Below are positions 10,301-15,726 of a stretch of 15,726 nt of DNA, one piece after another. Each line of letters opens with the position of its first letter. The first letter of the stretch is position 1. The notes beneath the pieces are model-generated. The model saw only the letters and a program-made list of their open reading frames with translations. It made no database searches and was not told the origin of the DNA. The translations under genes and the position numbers were made by a program. The stretch comes from Tetmemena sp. SeJ-2015 (lineage: Eukaryota > Ciliophora > Spirotrichea > Sporadotrichida > Oxytrichidae), in assembly GCA_027382625.1 (NCBI GenBank), contig JAJKFJ010021430.1:1-15726 (forward strand), in the 5' to 3' direction.

Positions 10301-13300
10301 CTTAAAGTACTTTGAATAAATTGAGATTCCGAATAATCTCACCCTAAAAAAGACATTATATTAAAATATTTAATCACATTAATCTTTTCATTACTATACT
10401 AAAAGGCAATCAATTATCTCATTACTTCACCTAGTTAGAGTATCACAGCCATCCTATTTTGTAATTTGATCATTAAAAATTATTTATTTCTAAAATGATG
10501 TATTAAGGCTGATATCTTTGGCATAAGATTTATCATATTTTAATTGCTTTTTGTATTTATTTAAAAATCCTTAGAATAAATGGAAATATAAAATGCATCT
10601 TTACTAGCTGTAATTGCTACTCTTAGAATACATTTTATAAGGCTATTTATATTTTAAAACGAGGTCTGCGTGGGTTAATAGAAACAAAGGCGTGCGAGAT
10701 CTACATTTAGTCTATATAAAATTGCTTGAAGCTAGATAAATAATCTCAATTAAAAAAATGAATCGACAGTTAATCCTCTCCTCAGTTGGGCCAACAGCTT
10801 AAAACTTTTTTGACATGTCTAAGAGTGGCTTTCCAGAAAGGAATTATATTCTAAGGAGGGCTGATTTTAGATACTAAATCCATTCTAATTCAAAATCTAA
10901 AAGCTATTAGGAAGCCATTTTTTTAATTTAATAATGCCTGTATCAAGTTTATAATGATATCAAAGAAATTTTATTAGTTATATAATCTAAAGTTTGGATA
11001 AACTTTTCTATTGTGCCCACGGAATTAATAAACTTAACTGCCACTTTTTTCACGAGTGGAGAGTTGGAGGGCCGTTTAGTTAACGAAGCTATTGATCAAC
11101 TTGGAAGCCTGGAGAGAGGACATGAAAGGTAGTTAAATGAGATATATATAAAATTTCCCATTCTAATTCAAATTAATTAAAGACTTTTAATATTTAAATT
11201 CCATTTGGTAATAAATTTATTATAATTTTAAATTTTTGAGATTGAGCTCATTTTGTTTAATTCATTTATAATTTCGATTATCTTGAATTTTGAATCTTTT
11301 AGATTAATAAGTATGAGTTTAAATTTAGTTTTGATTCAAATTCAACTAGAATGTATAAGATTAAATTCCATCCCAAACTAAGCTAAAGATGTCCCCAAAT
11401 TTTAAATTAAATCTGATAAGCGTGGAAAGACTATTCTTTGGCTGGTCATGAAACATTTAAAGATAGATTGTCATCGAGAGGTCCTCCTTTGTTAAAAACA
11501 ATAAATATAATAAAGCTTTGAATTTAATAAAAATGGAATTAAATATTATTTAAAGTGCTTGACAAAAGTAGTTTGGGTAATTTAAGCCATTTATACTGAG
11601 AATGCATAAAACAAAAAAAATAAGAAGAAAAGGTGCTAAGAAAACAACAAAGAGCTTCTCTACTTTGATTTGGATCTCATTGATAGCCGATATCATTTCA
11701 AATAAAATATCCCTTGGGAATAATTTAAAATCTAAGCTCATGCAAAAAGTGCGCGCTTAATTTTATTTAATGGGTAGTAAACATTATTTTAAAATCTAAG
11801 CTAATTAAAGTGCAAGTTTTCTTTTTAAAAAATTTATAATCGGATGAGTATTAAATTCTATCATTTTTCATCCTTATAACTATTTTTTGATTGAGAAAGA
11901 TATATTGTCATAAATTTTGAACTCTGCTCTCTTTGAAGCAGTATATAAAGTCGTCGTAATAGTCTTAAAAATTAATCTTTCAATTTATCATTCTGTCAAA
12001 AGTCCCTTATTTATCTACCTATCTCATATTAAAAGAAATACTAACTTATAATTCCTCAATTATTTTATTTCAAATTTTCATTTAACTTTAAACTATAATT
12101 ATTAAAATGATCTTTGCTTTAGTCTTTATATAAGGCTCTAAATTCCATGAAATACTCGCGTTCTAGCTAACCATTAAAGGCTTAAACCTTTAAAATTAAA
12201 ATAAGCAACTTTTTAATAAAAATGTATTTTGAAAATACATTTGGGCATAAATTTTTTTATTACTACTCGTAGTTATTTAAATCAGAATTAATTTACTTTT
12301 TTAATTTATCACTTTGGTTAAACATAAAATTAGAGCTTATTAAAAATCTTAATGATACTAAAAAATAAGTTGCGAAACAAAAATTCTTTAATTATTTAAA
12401 ATAACATAATTTTGTTTTTTAAAATCTTTAAGAAAAGCATTTTTAATTATATACAATCTTCTATTTAAATTTATTTAAGATTATAATTGATTTAGTATCC
12501 ACAGCTATATAACCTCATTATAAAATATTGGTCTTACCAGCACAAGCCTGAGCAGAAATTTTGTAATTGTATCCTTTGGGACAGTATAGATGCATATCGT
12601 TGTCAGCAACTATAATTAATTTATTTAGAACTATCTTGTAACCAATACTCTATATTTGAACATTCTATTTGTTGCTCACAAAATCTATAAAGGATTAAGA
12701 TGAGGAAATAATTACCCAAAAAATAATCGCTGTCAAATTTAAAGTTAGCTAACAGATTGGGGAATCCTTGCTAAATCAAAGTGCTCGTAGAAAAAAATTT
12801 CAGTTAATCAGGGGATATGTTTTCATTCCAGAATCGTAAGTTAAAATTTATAACTTAAAATATTTTATTAGTTTATATTTGTAAATATTTTTGATTATTT
12901 TGTTGGAAATAAATATTTCCTTTTTAGTTTAAGTTTTTGATTTAGAAGTAAACATCTGTGTCATTTGTATTCCACGAACCAAGGAGCAATGGACAGTTAC
13001 TTAGAAATGACCAAGATAATCTACTTAAAATATTAAGGAATTAAACAATTCACATTATTTTAAATAGCTTGCAATAGAGTATATAGGATTTAAAAATTGA
13101 TAAAGCTCTAAATAATTCCATTCTATAAATAAAAAAACAAAGACATGATCTTCATTTTTATATCTTAAGCGAAAATATGGTTCTCTTGGAAAGCATTACT
13201 TTGAAGTTTAGATAAAATTTTAAAAACATAGAATCTGGCATTATACTTGTGATCTTAATTTAAATAAACTTTAAAAATAATAAAAATGCAAGATATTTTA

Positions 13301-15500
13301 ATTTCTAAAGCATAATTTGTATGGAAATTGTTTCCAAAATTAAAGTAAGAGTCTTATGAAGAATTCGTATTTAAAAAAGCTGAGTGGAAATATTAATCAG
13401 CCTATATTCCACTATTCTAATTTAAAATAAAATATTGTATAAAATAATTTGAATGAGTACCAGCTCTGGTTAGATCTGAGATGTTCAAGATACTATTTTG
13501 GCCTACCAAATGAATATAAATTTTTGTTTAATATTTTATTGATACCAAATATGTTAATCCGATTGAAATAAGAGTTGGCTATGTAAACTTAAAATATCAA
13601 GTTAAGTTATGTCAATTGCTATTATCATTATAGATTACCAACTAAGGTAAACTTCAAAATTAATTAATTCTATAATTATAATCACTGAATTATAATTAAT
13701 TTTAAATGAATTATAAACTGCTACTTAATTTTTGAAATATATTATCATAATATAGATGAGTTTACATGATGGTAAACTCGGCTGTTCGATTATAGAAAAC
13801 TAACTTCTGGTTGATGATGGAAGTAGTTAAAATTTTAGCCAGAACTCTATTGTCCAGGATTATTAAAAATATTATAACTCTAAATTAATTAACTTCTTGT
13901 GAGAATCTTGTCTACTGAGAGCTTAACAGGATTTAAAAAATAATTAATTTAGATAGCTTAAAAAATAATATTGGTTCTAATAAGTAGTTAATTTAGCAAA
14001 GTTTATTTTTCCTTTTTAAATAAATTTATTCTATTCTTTATGGCAACTAAATAAAGTAGAATATTTTATCTTAAGAAGGAATTCCTTATAGAATTAGATC
14101 AATTTATAATAAAAAAGATCATCTTAGATAATCTATTAAGTAAGAAGAAAACATACAAAATTATAATTAATTTGTAGTCTGATAGAATCTTACTACTGGA
14201 ACTTAAAACATTAAATATAAAATTAAACTATAAGTTGATCTGTAGAATTGGTAAATTTATCATAAAACTCCTTAGAAGTCTCTGAAAAAAGAATTATGTC
14301 ATCAGCTCTAGGTGAAAATTCGAAAGAAAACTTCCAACTGAATACCTTATCAGCATTTTAATGTTAAATATCGAGATTCTTCTGGTACCAGCTTTAATCG
14401 AATAAGATAAAGCCCTATCCTTCATCAAGAGGATAATAGAATATATATTTGCTATGCCCTTTTAGTCGAAAGAATACAAATCATTTTGATCATCAAATTA
14501 AATTCAGATAAAATTGCCCAATTTAAAATTTATCTTTACTAATTTTGGAGAATAAATTTTTTTAATTTAAAATTTTCAAAGCTATTTCATTCATGGATAA
14601 AATTAATTTAAATTAATTATTCAGTCAACATTTAAGCTTTAATGTAATTCTAAACTAAATATTTTAGTATCATCATAATTAAAGATTAATATTTATAAAT
14701 CTGACTTATTTATTTTTTACAGGAAAATAATCTCTGAATTTATCAAATTGATAGTTCTTAGTTATATTCCAAAGAGCTAAATGCTATTTATATATTTAAT
14801 GCTTAAGTTAAAAATAGCAAGGCTATAATGGGCAAACTGTTACAGAGCTTACAACTATTGAATTTAGAACTTCATTTAAAATAATTTACAGTGATACTAT
14901 CCTTCCCAATTGATGGCTGTACAAAATAAAATAATGTTGTATATTTGATTATATTATGATCAAAACTTTTCTCCAATAGGTCTATTGAAATTCATTCTAG
15001 GTATTCATTGATGTTCTTGAAGATAATACAGATATAGAAAATTTAATTAAGTTGCTGGTTAAATTAAGGCAAATAATATTTTTTTAATGTTTATAACTGC
15101 TACGAAAAATTACAAGAGTAGGCTTATCTTATTCTTTGCTAAGATAGATAAAGGTAATTAACAATGATATAAATTAAGATTTTAAAGATCAATAATCATT
15201 ATATAAAATTATACTATGCAATTTCTCAAGGGATATAGCTAATTCATTTTAGATTATAATACAAGAATATCATCGAAGAGTGTGCATTTATCTCTATTAG
15301 ATATTCAAAGGTTTAGCTTTCTTAAAGTAAAATATGTTTGGAATCAATAAACGCAATATCAATCAATTATCCTAAATTGTATTTATTTATCTTATTTTTA
15401 TACGCTACAAGCTTTTAAAGTTATATTGTAAGAATCAGGGGTGAAGTCAAAATTAAATACAAGACTCATTTACGAAGGGTTTAAATTATCCCCGGAATCG
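1370..15500 (-). CDS. Giant multidomain membrane protein (LamG repeats, Cys-rich, DUF4215, multi-pass TM), germline copy, 5'-partial
   Basis: Minus-strand gene read with TAA/TAG as Gln and TGA as stop. Evidence for coding: long runs open only in that code (for example 8090-7344, 7340-6740, 6515-5800, 10920-10430), regular Cys spacing, LamG signatures such as WTIEFWLKF (13.86 kb) and PLDEGQGFILFD (14.43 kb), a CGDG/CDDGN/GDGC repeat, and a hydrophobic C-terminal region with RR and PFES motifs. The architecture matches large ciliate surface proteins; ligand and exact role are unknown. The frame is interrupted by numerous short IESs and one intron, so no uninterrupted ORF exists in this form of the DNA. 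The stop TGA is at 1372-1370. The N-terminus and signal peptide were not found, and the gene probably extends past the right edge. It could be a decayed pseudogene, but the pointer-bounded breaks argue against that. The coding strand and family are well supported; the exact exon map is not. Confidence 0.85.
1474..1540 (-). other. Spliceosomal intron, 67 bp
   Basis: On the minus strand a GTAAGT donor begins at 1540 and a TTTAG acceptor ends at 1474. The interior is strongly AT-rich with no coding look. Joining ...CAACTTTACA to GTAGCC... gives AGT (Ser) and leads straight into the last membrane helix in frame. There is no matching pointer-like repeat at the two ends, which is why I call it an intron rather than an IES. 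Confidence 0.75.
1690..1760 (-). other. Unresolved frame break(s) in membrane region
   Basis: Upstream the frame reads RRLFYVLILVIL; downstream it reads FFVFAQPFESKMMN in a different frame with a TGA between. Several direct repeats could bound an IES here: ATTT spaced 38 bp, TTGAA spaced 28 bp, TGTT spaced 13 bp, GATA spaced 19 bp. They give different proteins. One frame between them contains YPVQIQ, which looks like the usual 'YPxxQ' of this family, so two small IESs may lie close together. Confidence 0.4.
1821..1837 (-). other. Candidate IES, 14 bp, pointer TGA
   Basis: Span includes both pointer copies (plus-strand TCA at 1821-1823 and 1835-1837). Without the T-rich insert the frame reads GILYEGTRIEELRVINQMY into the RR-containing helix, matching the 'LYEG' phrase of the family. 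With it, TGA is met 24 nt later. The pointer is only 3 bp, so the exact boundary is uncertain. Confidence 0.5.
1982..2014 (-). other. Candidate IES, 27 bp, pointer TAGAAC
   Basis: GTTCTA on the plus strand at 1982-1987 and 2009-2014 is an exact 6-bp direct repeat around an AT-rich insert. Excision is frame-neutral and gives NIYVLQFRTYTQAIFSGV, removing a nine-residue insert from a membrane region. Confidence 0.65.
2092..2133 (-). other. Candidate IES, 38 bp, pointer GAAT
   Basis: Plus-strand ATTC copies at 2092-2095 and 2130-2133. Excision changes frame and gives YRYNQSNGLWRLLTELYLEI, matching the family phrase 'NGxxRLxxExYLEL'. A GTATAG...AG intron reading is possible but gives a poorer join. 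Confidence 0.6.
2345..2378 (-). other. Candidate IES, 28 bp, pointer ATCTTT
   Basis: Plus-strand AAAGAT at 2345-2350 and 2373-2378. Excision joins YRFLDL to SDIVDKPVNQVFADYG and restores the frame, removing a TGA. Confidence 0.7.
2640..2677 (-). other. Candidate IES, 34 bp, pointer TCAT
   Basis: Plus-strand ATGA at 2640-2643 and 2674-2677 around an almost pure A/T insert. Excision restores the frame: VKSAEMSSQAALSSFGAT leads into the first membrane helix. Confidence 0.7.
2645..3078 (-). other. Beta-rich linker between Cys-rich part and membrane region
   Basis: Reads through segments such as EIYLQFNQAVIP, DDFFFQFNGAKGDLSFDAS and EYTLTITFNQRFQVLEES. The alternating hydrophobic/polar pattern with 'FNQAV' is typical of the extracellular beta domain found between the DUF4215 unit and the membrane helices in this ciliate family. 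The frame changes at a TTTTATTTTAT run (see the 2957-2967 entry). No catalytic motif is seen. Confidence 0.65.
2957..2967 (-). other. Frame break at TTTTATTTTAT: 5-bp IES, slippage or sequence error
   Basis: ATAAAA occurs at 2957-2962 and 2962-2967 (plus strand). Removing 5 bp restores the frame from FNQAVIPQF to YKQTEFSKDDFFF. A gain of 1 bp would also work. The overlapping repeat makes IES, tandem duplication and assembly error equally possible. Confidence 0.35.
3080..3225 (-). other. DUF4215-type cysteine-rich repeat (CGDG ... CDDGN ... GDGC)
   Basis: The minus strand reads GSICTEICGDGLNMGQVSC, then DDGNKRKGDGCNENC, then QIEDGFKCSGG. The one in-frame TAA in the first piece is read as Gln. 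The spacing C-x3-CGDG-x(n)-C-DDGN-x3-GDGC-x3-C-x6-C is the well-known Myxococcus-type/DUF4215 cysteine-rich repeat, which in ciliates often directly precedes a C-terminal membrane region. The motif is uninterrupted in this copy. Its 'CTEICGDG' codons are nearly duplicated in the arms of the foldback elements E1 and E2. Confidence 0.9.
3278..3298 (-). other. Candidate IES, 16 bp, pointer ACTCT
   Basis: Plus-strand AGAGT at 3278-3282 and 3294-3298 around eleven A/T bases. Excision restores the frame and yields ESRCTLCSDLDGFTFPW, recreating a CxxC pair just before the DUF4215 unit. Confidence 0.75.
3613..4285. mobile_element. Foldback (long inverted repeat) element E2, 673 bp, inside the 960-bp IES
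   Basis: Arms 3613-3873 and 4024-4285 are inverted copies differing at only a few positions (one AT-repeat unit and one substitution noticed), with a 149-bp loop. The terminal 13 bp equals that of E1, and homology to E1 continues in patches for about 190 bp. The inner arm differs from E1. The right arm is open on the plus strand in the Gln code, with an acidic run DYDEDADYDEE then KGTCTEICGDGRNN. The near-identical arms suggest recent insertion or gene-conversion upkeep. No transposase. Confidence 0.9.
3763..3790 (-). repeat. Captured-looking DUF4215 codons in E2 left arm (second copy at 4106-4133, plus strand)
   Basis: The 28-bp block matches the host gene at 3188-3215 at all but a few positions, including an exact 15-mer CAAATCTCAGTGCAA, and encodes the same CTEICGDG residues. 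A decayed copy lies in E1 at 990-1018 (right arm), and a poorer one at 660-684 (left arm). Confidence 0.7.
4654..4683 (-). other. Candidate IES, 24 bp, pointer TAAATA
   Basis: Plus-strand TATTTA at 4654-4659 and 4678-4683. Excision is frame-neutral and shortens a Cys-free insert so that NCISLQLNNDLNTCNEED follows the usual loop length. Support is moderate because the frame does not force it. Confidence 0.5.
4707..4750 (-). other. Candidate IES, 40 bp, pointer GTAA
   Basis: Plus-strand TTAC at 4707-4710 and 4747-4750. Excision restores the frame: IKGVCISNPNCISLQ. The minus-strand insert starts GTAAG, but it ends in GTG and not AG at that join, so an IES fits better than an intron. TAGCAT is also repeated inside, but excision there would not fix the frame. 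Confidence 0.6.
4868..4893 (-). other. Candidate IES, 21 bp, pointer TTGCA
   Basis: Plus-strand TGCAA at 4868-4872 and 4889-4893. Excision gives YCQVCTIPFENKACTKC, with tight Cys spacing; without it there is a hydrophobic seven-residue insert. Confidence 0.65.
4911..5397 (-). other. Candidate large IES, 480 bp, pointer AGATTGT
   Basis: The exact 7-bp repeat ACAATCT (plus strand) lies at 4911-4917 and 5391-5397. Joining gives LANSTTGDCNGYCQVC in frame, continuing the cysteine-rich region. The interior has several TGAs in the relevant frame and no recognisable coding. It holds one good hairpin at 5180-5219. Confidence 0.7.
5180..5219. repeat. Imperfect hairpin within the 480-bp IES
   Basis: The left arm TATAGCAAAATCTAG and right arm CTAGATTTATGCTACTATA flank a 5-base loop GTGAA. 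The central 8 bp pairs perfectly. No function can be assigned. Confidence 0.55.
5466..5487 (-). other. Candidate IES, 19 bp, pointer ATT
   Basis: Excision of 19 A/T-rich bases restores the frame and gives CILSDCIGPSVNECTPC, the 'C..GPSxNECxxC' phrase of furin-like repeats. The short pointer leaves the boundary loose. Confidence 0.55.
5515..5567 (-). other. Candidate IES, 46 bp, pointer TGAATGT
   Basis: The exact 7-bp repeat ACATTCA (plus strand) lies at 5515-5521 and 5561-5567. Excision restores the frame, RRVGDHCECDSTCILSDC, and starts the cysteine-rich region. Confidence 0.75.
9381..9392 (-). other. Candidate IES, 8 bp, pointer TTAT
   Basis: Plus-strand ATAA at 9381-9384 and 9389-9392. 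Removing 8 bp changes LWFDKKLIILL-stop into LWFDKKLIIDYNPAFLGANK. Very short; indel or sequencing error cannot be excluded. Confidence 0.4.
9461..9479 (-). other. Candidate IES, 16 bp, pointer AAT
   Basis: Excision restores the frame in a LamG repeat: SSFELSSDLIYIPSNFIGQF. The pointer is only 3 bp. Confidence 0.5.
11264..11741 (-). other. Open run with hydrophobic segment, probably part of the giant gene
   Basis: With TAA/TAG as Gln this minus-strand frame is open from ATG at 11741 to TGA at 11264. It includes VEKLFVVFLAPFLLIFFVLC. It resembles a signal anchor, but LamG coding continues far upstream on the same strand, so it is not the N-terminus of that protein. It may lie in an IES or be a frame-shifted reading. 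Confidence 0.35.
12595..12635 (-). other. Candidate IES, 37 bp, pointer GATA
   Basis: Plus-strand TATC at 12595-12598 and 12632-12635. Excision restores the frame, IEYWLQDMHLYCPKGYNY, a Cys-bearing linker that resembles YWIKMEDVAICDGY at about 7.25 kb. A longer repeat (ATAGTT) nearby does not restore the frame. Confidence 0.65.
13504..13550 (-). other. Candidate IES, 39 bp, pointer of 8 bp
   Basis: TACCAAAT is repeated exactly at 13504-13511 and 13543-13550 around an A/T-rich insert. Excision is frame-neutral and gives ISIGLTYLVGQNSILNISD, a clean LamG beta-strand pair. Longest pointer found here. Confidence 0.75.
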
Positions 15501-15720
15501 ATCGACAGTTCTGGACCTCGCTAGCTGAAAATCCAGTGAGATAGTTAGTTTTAGAGTGAGCTAGCTAAAATAAAGTAGAGTTGGCTAAAATTATGACTAG
15601 TTCGGTAGAAATACAGTGAGATAGCTAAAATAATGACTTGCTAGATAAATATAGAGTGAGCTAGATATTTTAAGAATGACATTGGCAAATTCAAGATTGG
15701 ATCGCTGGTCTTTAAAGTGC
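15501..15720. repeat. Diverged tandem array, exact 20-bp period, 11 units
   Basis: Units start at 15501, 15521, 15541 and so on to 15701. A typical unit is CTAGCTAAAATAAAGTAGAG (15561-15580); the best-conserved ends read TAGnTA... and ...GTGAG. Position 2 is T and position 4 is G in all 11 units, although units differ widely elsewhere and no unit has an indel. The array reaches the window edge and may continue beyond it. On the minus strand it can be read through without TGA in one frame, so it could be coding. Confidence 0.75.
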
Positions 15721-15726
15721 TTGTCT

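Larger units (their letters stand above)
5783..15480 (-). other. Laminin-G-like repeat region of the giant gene
   Basis: In protein order I recognise: FDFTPDSYNITLKAC (15.45 kb) and FEYLIEINAHSS (15.27 kb); PLDEGQGFILFDQS followed by WKFSFEFSPRADD (14.43-14.28 kb); WTIEFWLKF (13.86 kb); ISIGLTYLVGQNS joined across an IES to ILNISDLTRAG (13.58-13.46 kb); IRFWNENISPDQL-like codons (12.83 kb); WFVTIDLDNRCVQVYQ (9.93 kb); GLLASLWFDKK (9.43 kb); QFSLQGWFQIKVETG (8.9 kb); FGGFLKELRIINK (7.5 kb); FTFMTWIM (6.94 kb); SFDIVKFRAMRG and LVLLFRLDES (6.2-6.1 kb). The phrases 'W-hydrophobic-W-L/I-K', 'LDEGxG' and 'G(F/Y)xKExRxxN' are typical of LamG/concanavalin-like sandwiches. Short Cys-bearing linkers (YWLQD..YCPKGY at 12.6 kb; YWIK..ICDGY at 7.25 kb) separate some repeats. 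I estimate at least five or six repeats; boundaries are approximate because many IESs here were not resolved. Confidence 0.75.

Noticed and set aside
11550..11741. N-terminal signal peptide or signal anchor of the giant gene
   Set aside because: LamG and Cys-linker coding continues well upstream on the same strand, so this ATG is not the start; the hydrophobic run is left unassigned.
13000..15450. A second gene on the plus strand, divergent from the LamG gene
   Set aside because: Plus-strand readings looked plausible because TGA is the only stop, but the minus strand gives WTIEFWLKF, PLDEGQGFILFD and ISIGLTYLVGQ across the same DNA, and the 8-bp pointer at 13504-13550 joins a LamG segment on the minus strand.
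1..15726. CRISPR array, tRNA, rRNA, telomeric repeats
   Set aside because: No spaced palindromic repeats, no cloverleaf or rRNA-like stretch, and no C4A4/G4T4 tract was seen by eye.

Overview
The window reads as germline (micronuclear) DNA of a spirotrich ciliate of the Oxytricha/Stylonychia type. Three things point there. (1) It is very AT-rich, and no long standard-code gene exists. With TAA and TAG read as glutamine and TGA as the only stop, long coding runs appear along one strand (minus), in cysteine-rich, laminin-G-like and membrane-spanning patterns. (2) These runs are broken at many places, and most breaks I examined closely are bounded by a short exact direct repeat of 3-8 bp. Deleting one repeat copy plus the DNA between them restores the frame and the expected residue spacing. 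That is the macronuclear-destined segment (MDS) / pointer / internal eliminated sequence (IES) layout. (3) A 67-bp GT-AG intron is also visible. The exact species cannot be fixed from sequence alone.

Layout: nearly the whole window is one giant gene on the minus strand, entering from the right edge (5' part probably outside the window) and stopping with TGA at 1372-1370. In protein order: many laminin-G-like repeats (about 15.5 kb down to 5.8 kb), a furin/growth-factor-receptor-like cysteine-rich region (about 5.6 to 3.2 kb), a DUF4215-type 'ICGDG...CDDGN...GDGC' repeat (about 3.2 to 3.1 kb), a beta-rich linker, and a C-terminal multi-pass membrane region (2.64 to 1.37 kb). The product is most simply a large cell-surface membrane protein with adhesive or sensing ectodomains. 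I list 18 candidate IESs from 5 to 960 bp; all lie in linear order, so the parts I could follow are not scrambled. Many more must exist in the laminin-G part, which I only sampled.

Two long inverted-repeat (foldback) elements of one family are present. E1 (517-1170) lies beyond the 3' end of the gene. E2 (3613-4285) lies inside the 960-bp IES that interrupts the cysteine-rich region. Both share the terminal sequence TATACCTAAGAAT and both carry, in their arms, a stretch nearly identical to the host gene's own 'CTEICGDG' codons, as if the family had captured a fragment of this gene family.

At the right edge (15501-15720) is a diverged tandem array with an exact 20-bp period and no indels over 11 units. 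Positions 1-516 and 1171-1369 hold nothing I can support. No tRNA, rRNA, CRISPR array or bacterial-type signal was seen.
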